This document shows, one piece after another, positions 1 to 8,156 of a DNA stretch of 64,000 nt. Where the stretch lies: positions 21,836 through 85,835 of the forward strand of contig JAFGSY010000044.1 of assembly GCA_016934315.1 (NCBI GenBank). The letters run 5' to 3'. Each line of letters begins with the position of its first letter. Positions within the stretch are counted from its first letter, which is position 1. Source of the DNA: Candidatus Anaeroferrophillus wilburensis. Its GTDB lineage: Bacteria; Desulfobacterota; Anaeroferrophillalia; Anaeroferrophillales; Anaeroferrophillaceae. Both the position numbers and the translations under genes were made by a program. The notes beneath the pieces are model-generated. The model was not told the DNA's origin. It made no database searches and saw only the letters and a program-made list of their open reading frames with translations.

Positions 1-2
1 AT

Positions 3-1151
3 GCGGTTCATCGGGCGGTGGAAAAAAGGCGGCTGGAGAAGGAAAATGTTCAGCTCAAAGAGATGGTGGTGCTGTATAATGCCAGCGAAGCCATCAGTTC
101 CAGTTTGCAGACGTCAACGATTATCGATGTGATGCTGGAAGCCGCTTTTGCTCAATCGAGGGCGGATCTTGCCGTTCTTTACCTGCGTGAGGATGATGGC
201 TCACTGCTTTCGGTTGCCCGCCACCGGTCCGGCGATTTTGCTGAGCTGGAGGGGGCTGAATTCATGCAGTCCCTGGCCCGTGATATTGATATTTCGTGGC
301 TACCGGATATTTTTGACGGCCAGGGGTCAAGGATTTTCGACCCTGGAGATCGCTCGGTTGAGCCCATGATGCGTACCTCGTCAACCGAGCAGCAATTTCA
401 CTCTTTGCTGAGCATCTCATTGAAAGCCAACAACCGTTATTTGGGCATCCTTAATCTCTTTTCCCTGACCCCCGGTTTTACCTTCAGTGAGAAAGAAAGC
501 CGGGCCTTGTATATCTTGTCGGCCAAAGGCGCCTCGGCAATTCAAAATGCCTTTTTGTATGAAAATACCCAGCAGAACTATCTGCAGACAATCAAAAGTT
601 TTGCCTATGCTCTGGAGGCAAAAGATCAGTATACCCATGGCCACTCCCAGCAGGTGACCCGCTATGCGGAAATCCTGGCCCAGGGATTGAAGCTTGATCC
701 CCAGCAGATCAACCTGCTGACTCAGGCCGCGCTGCTCCATGACATTGGTAAAATCGGCATTAGCGAGGCAATCCTCAATAAACCGGGGCGGTTGACTGAC
801 GAGGAATTTCAGGTTATCAAAAAGCATCCGGTTACCGGTAAACACATCCTGACGCCGATCAGTTCGCTGGCGCCCATTGTTCCCATTGTTTACCACCACC
901 ATGAGCGATGGGATGGCGGGGGATATCCGGAAGGACTGCAGGGAGAGAAGATCCCTTTAATGGCCAGGATTCTCACGGTTGCTGACGCTTTTGACGCCAT
1001 GACCTCAAACCGGGCCTACCGCCAGCCCATGGCAACCGAGGAGGCCTTTCAGGAGTTGGGTGCTTGTGCCGGGTCCCAATTTGATCCCCTGCTGGTCGGT
1101 ATTTTTCAACGTCAGCGTCAGGTCGTTGAGCAGTTGATGGTGTTACGTTGA
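3..1151 (+). CDS. GAF/HD-GYP domain protein, 5' end outside window
   Basis: Probable cyclic-di-GMP phosphodiesterase. From the first possible start in the window (GTG at 18), a short helix leads into a GAF-like sensor domain (about residues 15-185). An HD-GYP domain follows, with the HD pair at 241-242 (LLHDIGKIG), then HHHERWDGGGYPEG with GGGYP at 300-304, all expected catalytic signatures. The frame is open to the left edge, and the residues before the GTG (HRAVEKRRLEKEN) look like the linker after a response-regulator receiver domain. I infer that the true protein is REC-GAF-HD-GYP and that its start lies outside. HD-GYP enzymes hydrolyse c-di-GMP; the nucleotide specificity here is inferred from family only. 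Confidence 0.85.
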   Translation, partial: AVHRAVEKRRLEKENVQLKEMVVLYNASEAISSSLQTSTIIDVMLEAAFAQSRADLAVLYLREDDGSLLSVARHRSGDFAELEGAEFMQSLARDIDISWLPDIFDGQGSRIFDPGDRSVEPMMRTSSTEQQFHSLLSISLKANNRYLGILNLFSLTPGFTFSEKESRALYILSAKGASAIQNAFLYENTQQNYLQTIKSFAYALEAKDQYTHGHSQQVTRYAEILAQGLKLDPQQINLLTQAALLHDIGKIGISEAILNKPGRLTDEEFQVIKKHPVTGKHILTPISSLAPIVPIVYHHHERWDGGGYPEGLQGEKIPLMARILTVADAFDAMTSNRAYRQPMATEEAFQELGACAGSQFDPLLVGIFQRQRQVVEQLMVLR

Positions 1152-1254
1152 CCAGGGGTCCGAGGGTGTGTCCGGCCATAAAGTCCTTGACAAAAGTCCA
1201 GCCGATTTGCTATATCGTCTCAGTTTCTTCAATCCTATCTGATTAAAACAGCCT

Positions 1255-2001
1255 TTGAGGAAAATAGCCTGCCAAAATTTGAAGGGTGGTACAGGAAAGA
1301 CCACTACGGTGGTCAATCTTGCCCATTATCTGGCCCAGCAGGGGCGGAAGGTTCTGGTTGTCGACCTTGATGCCCAGGGCAGTGTGGGGGTAAGCCTTGG
1401 CGTCGAGGCTGAACATGGCCTCTATGAGCTGCTCATTGATAACTGTCCATTAGCCGATTGCGTTATCGAAGCCCGGGAGAATCTCTACTGTCTTCTCTCA
1501 GATCAGTCGGTGGCAGCCTGTGAAACCATTTTGGTGGCCAAGACCCGCAGGGAAGAAATCCTGAGCCGTGGCTTGTCCCAGGTTGCAGAGGTGCTGCCCG
1601 GGGTGGAGGTGGTGTTGCTGGACTGTTCACCTTCCCTTTCTATTCTCAGTCAGAATGCCCTGGTGTATGCCGATGAGCTGATTATCCCGGTCAGTATGGA
1701 TTTCCTGGCACTTGTCGGAGCCAACCATGTCTTTGATAACCTGGGGATGATTGAGGAGTATTTCCATAAAAAACTGAAAATATTAGGTATTGTTCCGACG
1801 TTTTTTGATAAGCGGGTCAATATGAGTAAGGAAGTGCTGGCTGCTTTGCGGGAGCAGTATGGTTCTCTGGTTATGTCGCCGGTACGTGTTGATACGAAAT
1901 TGAAACAGGCATCGAGTGCCCGCCAGACAATCTTTGAGTTCCATGAGAAGAGTCGGGCAGCTTTCGATTACCTGCAGGTTGGTGAGGAGTTGTTCCCATG
2001 A
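1255..2001 (+). CDS. ParA/Soj-family ATPase
   Basis: MinD/ParA-type P-loop ATPase of 248 residues. The deviant Walker A motif KGGTGKTT lies at residues 10-17, Walker A-prime near VVDLDAQGS, and Walker B-like VVLLDCSPS near 120. An upstream in-frame stop at 1240 leaves TTG at 1255 as the only sensible start. Such proteins position chromosomes, plasmids or protein clusters by ATP-dependent dimerisation. No parB follows; instead the next gene overlaps by 4 bp and encodes a membrane-anchored protein. This suggests a cargo-positioning or orphan ParA rather than a chromosomal ParABS. Family assignment is firm, cargo unknown. Confidence 0.85.
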   Translation: MRKIACQNLKGGTGKTTTVVNLAHYLAQQGRKVLVVDLDAQGSVGVSLGVEAEHGLYELLIDNCPLADCVIEARENLYCLLSDQSVAACETILVAKTRREEILSRGLSQVAEVLPGVEVVLLDCSPSLSILSQNALVYADELIIPVSMDFLALVGANHVFDNLGMIEEYFHKKLKILGIVPTFFDKRVNMSKEVLAALREQYGSLVMSPVRVDTKLKQASSARQTIFEFHEKSRAAFDYLQVGEELFP

Positions 2002-2741
2002 GTGCAACCAAACGCCGGAAACCGGCAGCTGGGACAGGCAAGAGGAAAAAGGCCTTGGCCGAGGTCCCTGAACGGGCTCCGGTAGCTAGACAGAAAATGG
2101 CCGCTTTTTTTGACTCTGAAACCCGGGAGGGAGATATGATGGCTGGAAAAACCAAAGATAGTACACCGATTCCTGAGACTGAAAAACATCTGGCAAAAGT
2201 TGCGGTAAAAGTGGATGTGAAGAACCTGCCCGCTGAGCCCCCCAAGGCAGCGGCAGCCAAAGAACCGCTGTCAGCAGTAAAACCGTCCCCTGGGAAAGCG
2301 GGGGCCAAAGATAATCGGCAAGAGAGTGTAAACAAAAACGATTCAGCGAAAGGTGATGCGAAGATGTCAGGAAAAACACAGGGAAGCTGTCAACGTAATG
2401 ATGGTGGATCAAATATGGTGGGTTTTGTGGCCTTGTTTGCGGCGATTGCCGCTTTGGCATTGGTGTGGTTTTACGCCTCAACCGCAACCGGCTCCCCCTC
2501 GGTGCTCAATGATCTGCAGAAGAGCAAGGTTGAGCTGGTGGAGAAGATTGATGCGCTTGATGCCAAGGTAAGCGCGTTGGATGCCAAGTTTGTTGCCGCT
2601 GAAAAGGCAAAACTGGTCAAATCGGTGAATGACTCTCTGGAAGCCATTAATGCTCTGGCTGCCAATGCTGATCCTAAAACTGCTGAGCTGCTGAAAAAGA
2701 TGCAGGTGGAGATGCAAAAATCACTTGTGGAGCTGAAATAA
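1998..2741 (+). CDS. Ala/Lys-rich membrane-anchored coiled-coil protein, ParA partner candidate
   Basis: A 247-residue protein of unknown function. The first ~130 residues are basic, Ala/Pro/Lys-rich and probably disordered. One transmembrane helix follows (GFVALFAAIAALALVWFY, about 143-160). The C-terminal ~85 residues are heptad-like (repeated LDAKVSALDAKF pattern) and predicted coiled coil. Its ATG overlaps the stop of the ParA-like gene (ATGA), so the two are translationally coupled. The layout (positively charged tail, membrane anchor, coiled coil) would suit a protein that interacts with ParA or the nucleoid at the membrane, which is inference. A strong terminator follows. Confidence 0.75.
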   Translation: MSATKRRKPAAGTGKRKKALAEVPERAPVARQKMAAFFDSETREGDMMAGKTKDSTPIPETEKHLAKVAVKVDVKNLPAEPPKAAAAKEPLSAVKPSPGKAGAKDNRQESVNKNDSAKGDAKMSGKTQGSCQRNDGGSNMVGFVALFAAIAALALVWFYASTATGSPSVLNDLQKSKVELVEKIDALDAKVSALDAKFVAAEKAKLVKSVNDSLEAINALAANADPKTAELLKKMQVEMQKSLVELK

Positions 2742-2769
2742 TAGTTTAGAGTTGTTTCTGATGCTCATA

Positions 2770-2803
2770 GAGGGCGGCGCTGATAGTGCCGCCCTCTTTT
2801 TCT
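2770..2803 (+). terminator. Rho-independent terminator after parA operon
   Basis: Perfect 9-bp GC-rich stem GAGGGCGGC / GCCGCCCTC (2770-2778 with 2788-2796) followed by TTTTTCTT. It is oriented for the + strand and separates this operon from the convergent pabC gene. Confidence 0.9.
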
Positions 2804-2869
2804 TGGGAAGATGCGGCTTCGGGGCGAGCATGCTGAACTCAAGTGGGTGGCCGCCTTGGACGACATGCT

Positions 2870-3730
2870 TTACTGCCGTATCTTGGCTTTCATGTTTTCA
2901 TAGGTTTGCAGGATAGCATTTTGGATAAGAGCTGCCTGCTGTGGATCGAAATGCAAGGTGCCCAAGGTTTTCAAGGGGGCCAGCTCCATCAGAGAACTGC
3001 TTAAAAAGCCGCCCCGATAGCGGGATATGGTCGCCATGGGAATCGGTTCAATCCGGCAGTTGATTTCCGCAGTCCGGCAGCATTCGATGATTGCCGCTCG
3101 GGTGATCCCCGGCAACAGTCCGGCTTCCACCGGCGGCGTCACCAGGCAATTGTCTTCCGTCAGCAGAAAAAGGTTGGAGAAGGTCCCTTCACACAGGTGG
3201 TCATCCTGATTGAGAAAGATTCCCTCATCAGCACCCTGCCGGACAGCAAGGCGCCGGCCGAAAAGATTATCCAGATAATTGAGACTTTTGATCCGCAGCA
3301 GGGGGTGGTGGCCATCCCGTCTCCATGGCAGAAAAATGGTTTTCAGTCCCTGTTGACGCTGCTGTTGGGTTTTCAGGTCGAGAGGCAAAACCTGGACGAT
3401 GCAGGTTGACTGATGGTCGGTATCCGGCAACGGTCCGCTGCTGACCACAATCCTGGCCATGGCATCAGATGACGACAGCTTGTTGAGTGTCAGTAGATGG
3501 TCAATGATGGCCTCGAAGTCAGCGGGCATTGACGGCAGGGCAATGTTCAGGATCGCCAGTCCCTGTTGCAGCCGTTCCAGATGGCGCTGCAGGAGAAAGG
3601 GGATGCCCTGGTAGAGGCGGATGGTTTCAAAAACACCGTTGCCGTACAAAAACCCGCCATCAAAAGGCGAGATAGCCGCTTTGTCAGCCGGCAGATAACG
3701 GCCGTTTTGGTACAGGTGGATTGTTGCCAT
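2870..3730 (-). CDS. pabC: Class IV aminotransferase, probable aminodeoxychorismate lyase
   Basis: Fold-type IV PLP enzyme of 286 residues. It has the N-terminal GGFLYGNGVFET block, the Lys-containing RIKSLNYLDN segment expected to carry PLP, and the EGTFSNLFLL and GLLPGITR blocks. Aminodeoxychorismate lyase, branched-chain aminotransferase and D-amino-acid transaminase share these motifs. I choose PabC because the gene directly follows pabB on the same strand (gap about 46 bp). It would release pyruvate from 4-amino-4-deoxychorismate to give p-aminobenzoate for folate. The short KSLNYL motif fits ADC lyases, but a D-amino-acid or branched-chain role cannot be excluded. Confidence 0.8.
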   Translation of the reverse strand: MATIHLYQNGRYLPADKAAISPFDGGFLYGNGVFETIRLYQGIPFLLQRHLERLQQGLAILNIALPSMPADFEAIIDHLLTLNKLSSSDAMARIVVSSGPLPDTDHQSTCIVQVLPLDLKTQQQRQQGLKTIFLPWRRDGHHPLLRIKSLNYLDNLFGRRLAVRQGADEGIFLNQDDHLCEGTFSNLFLLTEDNCLVTPPVEAGLLPGITRAAIIECCRTAEINCRIEPIPMATISRYRGGFLSSSLMELAPLKTLGTLHFDPQQAALIQNAILQTYENMKAKIRQ

Positions 3731-3776
3731 ACGGACCTTTTTCCAGGATGGTTCCTTGCCTTGCCCGGCAAGCGGT

Positions 3777-5183
3777 TTATGCCTTCAGGGTTTTGAGAAA
3801 GGATTCGGCCTTGGTAATGGTTTCTTCGTATTCCATCTGGGGGTCTGAGTCGGCGACAATGCCGCCGCCTACTTGGAAATATAGCTGCTGCCGGTGGTGG
3901 ACCGCCGTGCGGATGGCAATATTCAGGTCGCTGTCGCCGGAAAAATCCAGATAGCCGATGGAGCCGGTATAGACCCCGCGGCAGCACGGTTCAAGCTCAT
4001 CAATGATTTCCATGGAACGGAGCTTGGGGGCACCGGTAATGGAGCCGCCGGGAAAAGAGTTGATGATGCAGTCGATGGTGCTGTAGCGGGGGTCGATCCG
4101 GGCGGCGACGGTGGATACCAGATGATGGACGTTGGCATAGGACTCAATGATTTCCATTTCCGATACCTGAACGCTGCCATACCGGGCGATCCGCCCAAGA
4201 TCATTGCGCTCTAGATCAACAATCATGATATGCTCAGCCAGATCTTTGCTGCTCTGCTGTAACTCCTGCTGCAGACGGTTGTCTTCCTCAGGAGTCGTTC
4301 CCCGGGGGCGGGTGCCCTTGATGGGACGGGTTTCAATGTAGTCCCCCTGAATCAGCAGGTAGCGTTCCGGCGAGTTGCTCATTACCGTGTGGTTATCAGT
4401 GACCAGGTAGGCGCCAAAGGGAGCTGGACTCAGTGTCCGAAATCTACGGTAGAAATCCCAGGGGTTGCCGTTGCAATCTATGACAAAGCGTTGGGACAGG
4501 TTCACCTGATAAATATCGCCGGCCCTGATATATTCAAGAATTTTTCCGATGGCGGTGTTGTACTGGTCGTGGGTGAAATTGCAACTCACCGTGCTGCCCA
4601 CCTGTAGTGGCCGGGGCGGCAGGAGGGGTGCGCTCCGGTTTCCTGCCCGACTGACGATGTGCTCCAGCCAGCGGCGGCGATCAGCCGCCCGGTGCTTCCT
4701 GGATTTTTCATCGGTCAGGGGCCAACCGGTTGAAATAATATATGATTTCTGTTCCAGATGGTCAATTGCCAGGATGGTGTCATAAAATGAGAGAAAAGCA
4801 TCGGGCATCTGCAGATCATTGACGGTGGTTTGGGGAAACTGCTCGATCAGATGTCCCAGTTCGTAACCAAAGTAACCCACGGCTCCGGCTTCAAAGGGCA
4901 GCAGGGTTGTTGTTTTAGGGCGCTGCCAGCGGCATAGCAGCTCCTGCAACAAGGTGAAAAGCGGCTTTGTAGAGATTTTTTCACTTCCGGTCAGGAAGTT
5001 TGTTGTTCTGACCTGTCGGTCATCGGCAACAACCTGGAAAAAAGGATCCGCTCCAAGAAAAGAGAAGCGTCCCAGTTTCTGGTGGTCAACCCCCGAGTCA
5101 AGCCAGAAAGGATAGGGCTGGGAATGGAGCTGTTCAACGACGGCGACGGGGTCAGGAACCCATGATAATTCAATAATATCCAT
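3777..5183 (-). CDS. pabB: Aminodeoxychorismate synthase component I
   Basis: Chorismate-utilising enzyme of 468 residues from the ATG at 5183. The open frame extends upstream to a TTG at 5297, but those 38 residues do not resemble the family. The C-terminal catalytic domain has the family blocks AGDIYQVNLSQRF, ETRPIKGTRPRG, ERNDLGRIARYG, and FPGGSITGAPKLRSMEII; PIKGT is typical of PabB. It aminates chorismate with ammonia from a PabA/TrpG glutaminase, which is not in this window. It forms a folate (p-aminobenzoate) operon with the downstream pabC-like gene and lies downstream of lnt. Confidence 0.9.
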   Translation of the reverse strand: MDIIELSWVPDPVAVVEQLHSQPYPFWLDSGVDHQKLGRFSFLGADPFFQVVADDRQVRTTNFLTGSEKISTKPLFTLLQELLCRWQRPKTTTLLPFEAGAVGYFGYELGHLIEQFPQTTVNDLQMPDAFLSFYDTILAIDHLEQKSYIISTGWPLTDEKSRKHRAADRRRWLEHIVSRAGNRSAPLLPPRPLQVGSTVSCNFTHDQYNTAIGKILEYIRAGDIYQVNLSQRFVIDCNGNPWDFYRRFRTLSPAPFGAYLVTDNHTVMSNSPERYLLIQGDYIETRPIKGTRPRGTTPEEDNRLQQELQQSSKDLAEHIMIVDLERNDLGRIARYGSVQVSEMEIIESYANVHHLVSTVAARIDPRYSTIDCIINSFPGGSITGAPKLRSMEIIDELEPCCRGVYTGSIGYLDFSGDSDLNIAIRTAVHHRQQLYFQVGGGIVADSDPQMEYEETITKAESFLKTLKA

Positions 5184-5406
5184 GCGATTGTGTGCAGCAG
5201 TCAGGTGCGGGTAAAAGAGCGATCTTGGTGCCGGCGAGCCCCCATGCTGGTGAAAATGGGAAAACCAAACTCCCCTCCTGCCATGGGCTGTTGCCAAGCA
5301 GACCGACCATGATGATTTCAGGCGGCAATGAGCCCGCTGGCTTTGGTTCAGGTCGCCGGGTCACCCTATACCGAAGTGACTGGTCGGTGTCAAGAAAAAC
5401 CATCAT
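5170..5406 (-). CDS. Possible small overlapping ORF between lnt and pabB
   Basis: A 78-codon frame starts at ATGATG inside the last codons of lnt (16-bp overlap, GGAAACC upstream) and ends just inside the pabB start. It exactly bridges the 206-bp interval between the two genes and overlaps both. The product would be Pro/Gly-rich with no motif I recognise. It may be a real coupled small protein that carries ribosomes into pabB, which has no clear Shine-Dalgarno site, or a chance frame. No composition evidence settles this. Confidence 0.25.
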   Translation of the reverse strand: MMVFLDTDQSLRYRVTRRPEPKPAGSLPPEIIMVGLLGNSPWQEGSLVFPFSPAWGLAGTKIALLPAPDCCTQSHGYY

Positions 5407-6961
5407 TTTTGCTGGTTTCCAGGCATATGCCGGTGATCGCCGCCATGACTGCCAGACAGACAATGAACCCGTAGGGATGGCGGGCATAGAATGTCGGGGT
5501 GGTCATCGGGGTGATGGCGGCCTGTAAAACACCCCGGCAATTCAGGGGCAGTTGGTCGATGATTCTGCCGGTAGGGTCAATTATCGCCGAAATGCCGGTA
5601 TTTGCACAGCGGAGCAGGTAGCAGCGGTGTTCTATGGCCCGCATCCTTGTGTTGGCCAGATGCTGACGGGGACCGGCACTCAGGCCGAACCAGGCGTCAT
5701 TGGTGATGTTGACCAGAAAACCGGCCCCATCGGCCATGGCCCCGGCGATGAATTCGGGAAAAATCCCTTCAAAGCAGATTGACGGAACAAAGGGAGTGCC
5801 GTTCAGAAAAGGAGTTATAACCTGATTGCCGGGGGAAAAGTCAGCCCCCGGAACCATTTTACCCAGAAATGGCAGGAGTTCTGCCAGCGGGGTGAATTCG
5901 CCATAGGGGACCAGCTTGATCTTATCATAAAGGCTGGCTATGGTGCCTTCAGGAGTAAAGAACATGGCGCTGTTGTAATAGCGGTACGGGGGGGAATCTT
6001 CACAGCCGAGATGGCGCGGTGAACCGGCCAGGAGATAACTGTTGGTGCTGGCCAGCAGGAGGGCAATTGCGGTCTGGAAATCCGGCGCATCCTGGAGGAA
6101 GTCGGGAATTGCCGCTTCCGGCCAAATGATCAGATGAGGGGAGTCTGGGGAGGTCTGTAATGCTGCTTGCCGGCTTAGCTGCTCGAGAACGGCAAAATTC
6201 TGTTCGCGAAAAGCTGGGGCCCATTTTTCCGCCTGGGGAATATTTGGTTGGACAATAGTGACCTGGATCGTCTGTCGGTTCAGTTGGGCAACAGGAGACA
6301 GACCCATAGCTGCAAAGAGAGCAAAGAGGGCGGGCACGGTGAGCAGCAAGGCCGCTTGCCGAAGAAAATCCATTGCTTGGTGCCGGCGGTTGAACAGGAC
6401 AAAGAGTGCCAGGTTGCCATAGATGACCAGGAAAGACAGGCTGTAGATGCCGCCATAGGGCAGAATGTTCAGGTAGAAGGAGTGCTCGCCGACCGTATAC
6501 CCCAGGAGGTTCCAGGGAAAACCGTAGAGAATTGTTCCCCTGAGCCATTCCAGCAGGGTCCAGCTGGCAGCCAGAAAAAGAGTGCCAATCCAGCTGCCAG
6601 GGGGGTGTCTTGCCACCAGCAGGGCGAACAGTCCGTAATAGAGGCTGAGATAGGCGGCCAAGAGAGCCATGATCAGCAGGGTTGCCACCAGGGGGAGGCT
6701 GGTGAAATTGCGGATGGCGTTGGTAATCCAGCATAAGTTGATGGCTGAGAAGATAAAGCCGGTGATCATCCCCTGGATAAACGCCGGCAGGGTGTTAGTG
6801 CGGGTGATGGACCAGAAGAGGGGCAGAAAAGCAAACCACGAGCAGAGGCCGGCGGACGGTACGGCGAAACCCGCATGGAGCAGCAGGGCGCTGGCCATTG
6901 GCAGGAGGATGGGCGGCAACCGGTGAAACCAACGCTGCGACAGTCGTGCTGACTGCATCAT
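5390..6961 (-). CDS. lnt: Apolipoprotein N-acyltransferase
   Basis: Integral inner-membrane enzyme of 523 residues that adds the third acyl chain to the N-terminal Cys of lipoproteins. About seven hydrophobic segments fill residues 15-210. A periplasmic nitrilase-fold domain follows, with the three catalytic elements visible: Glu in IIWPEAAIPDF, Lys in YDKIKLVPYGEF, and Cys in SICFEGIFPEF. A last membrane helix lies near residues 495-515. The start codon overlaps the corC stop (ATGATG over TGA), so it is translationally coupled to corC. The lnt-corC pairing is common in proteobacteria. Confidence 0.95.
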   Translation of the reverse strand: MMQSARLSQRWFHRLPPILLPMASALLLHAGFAVPSAGLCSWFAFLPLFWSITRTNTLPAFIQGMITGFIFSAINLCWITNAIRNFTSLPLVATLLIMALLAAYLSLYYGLFALLVARHPPGSWIGTLFLAASWTLLEWLRGTILYGFPWNLLGYTVGEHSFYLNILPYGGIYSLSFLVIYGNLALFVLFNRRHQAMDFLRQAALLLTVPALFALFAAMGLSPVAQLNRQTIQVTIVQPNIPQAEKWAPAFREQNFAVLEQLSRQAALQTSPDSPHLIIWPEAAIPDFLQDAPDFQTAIALLLASTNSYLLAGSPRHLGCEDSPPYRYYNSAMFFTPEGTIASLYDKIKLVPYGEFTPLAELLPFLGKMVPGADFSPGNQVITPFLNGTPFVPSICFEGIFPEFIAGAMADGAGFLVNITNDAWFGLSAGPRQHLANTRMRAIEHRCYLLRCANTGISAIIDPTGRIIDQLPLNCRGVLQAAITPMTTPTFYARHPYGFIVCLAVMAAITGICLETSKNDGFS

Positions 6962-7845
6962 CTGTCCCCAGGGGGGGTAGTTTCATCAGTATCGGCATTG
7001 TCTGCCAGGGGTGTGAAAAGAACTTTTTCAACCCGCCGCTCATTAGCGGCGGTGACGGTGATGGCGAATCTATTGTAGGTGGTCTGTTCGCCGGCTGCCG
7101 GTATTTTGCCGAAAAGATAGATAACCAGGCCGCCGACGCTTTCAAATTTCCCCCGGTTGTCCACTTCGAAATGGAAGAGATCTTCAATGGCTTCGATTTC
7201 AGTTTTGCCGGCTACCAGATAGGAGCCATCATCCTGAGGAATAATGTTTTTCTCCTCAATTTTTTGGCTGGGAGCTTCCTCGTAGATTTCGCCAATAATC
7301 TCTTCCACCAAATCGCTGAGTGTAACCAGCCCGGAGGTGCCGCCGTACTCATCCACAGCAACCGCAATGTGGATCCCTTTTTTGCGTAATTCCTGCAGCA
7401 GTTCCTGGATCTTCTTGGTTTCGGGGATGAAATACACCGATCTCATGATTTGACGCACCGGGACTTTGGCTAAATCATCCTGGAGATATTTCAGCAGGTC
7501 CTTGGCATAGAGAATGCCGATAATGTTATCAAGATTTTCCTCGTAGACCGGATAGCGGGAATAACCATAGGTGCCGATAATGGCGACCATTTCCTGCAGC
7601 GAGGTTGCAGCTTTCACCGCAACGAAGTCGGTCCGCGGGATCATCACCTCCTGAACCAGAGTTTCCTTAAACTCAATGATGCTGCTTAACATTTCATGGG
7701 TGTCCCCGGTGATAAAACCGGCTTCGCCGCTGGTGTCGATAATCTCCTGGAGGGCCTCTTCCGTCATTGGCTGGCCGTCATTTTTCTTCAGCAGATTTTT
7801 CAATCGTTCAATGAAACTGGTTCCCGTAAGCATGTTTTTTACCAT
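6958..7845 (-). CDS. corC: CorC/HlyC-family CBS-pair protein
   Basis: Cytoplasmic protein of 295 residues. A short N-terminal segment is followed by a CBS pair (about 75-195: VMIPRTDFVAV and DEYGGTSGLVTLSDLVEEI) and a CorC_HlyC C-terminal domain (about 210-285). The N-terminal DUF21 membrane domain found in larger relatives is absent, as in E. coli CorC (YbeX). It is linked to magnesium/cobalt efflux and, in enterobacteria, ribosome-related phenotypes; the actual role here is unproven. It is the first gene of corC-lnt. No strong Shine-Dalgarno precedes the ATG at 7845, and an ATG four codons downstream is an alternative. Confidence 0.88.
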   Translation of the reverse strand: MVKNMLTGTSFIERLKNLLKKNDGQPMTEEALQEIIDTSGEAGFITGDTHEMLSSIIEFKETLVQEVMIPRTDFVAVKAATSLQEMVAIIGTYGYSRYPVYEENLDNIIGILYAKDLLKYLQDDLAKVPVRQIMRSVYFIPETKKIQELLQELRKKGIHIAVAVDEYGGTSGLVTLSDLVEEIIGEIYEEAPSQKIEEKNIIPQDDGSYLVAGKTEIEAIEDLFHFEVDNRGKFESVGGLVIYLFGKIPAAGEQTTYNRFAITVTAANERRVEKVLFTPLADNADTDETTPPGDR

Positions 7846-8156
7846 TAGTCAACAACGTGCCGATTTCCATGATCGTGTCTAAACCCTCTCTGCGCCTGCA
7901 GAATCAGCTCCGGGGCGGCTAAACAGGACGGCTGGTGGGAGAATATATAGCAAAAAAAGGGGAAAAACAAGCACCTATTCTCTGCCCGGCCGCCTGGTAT
8001 CGCCATTGACCGCCGGGTATGGCTGGGCGACGAAACAGCATTGCCTCATGGTGACGCCAAGTTACCGCTTGTCAAAGGAAGGGTGTTTCGGTTAGTATGC
8101 TTTGGCATATCGATGGCCAGCTGGTGGGACTCCCGGCTGGTGGAAAGGAGGAATGC
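7846..8156. other. Divergent intergenic region corC/selD
   Basis: 311 bp with no supportable gene. It contains an A-rich stretch around 7946-7968, the candidate selD promoter (8069-8098) and a G/C-rich foldable leader (arms CCAGC and GCTGG around 8117-8142, enclosing GGG/CCC) just before the selD ribosome binding site. Confidence 0.6.
8069..8098 (+). promoter_or_regulatory. Candidate sigma70 promoter for selD
   Basis: TTGTCA at 8069-8074 and TAGTAT at 8093-8098 with an 18-bp spacer (or TTAGTA with 17). This places transcription start near 8105, about 50 nt before the selD ATG. Sequence match only. Confidence 0.5.
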
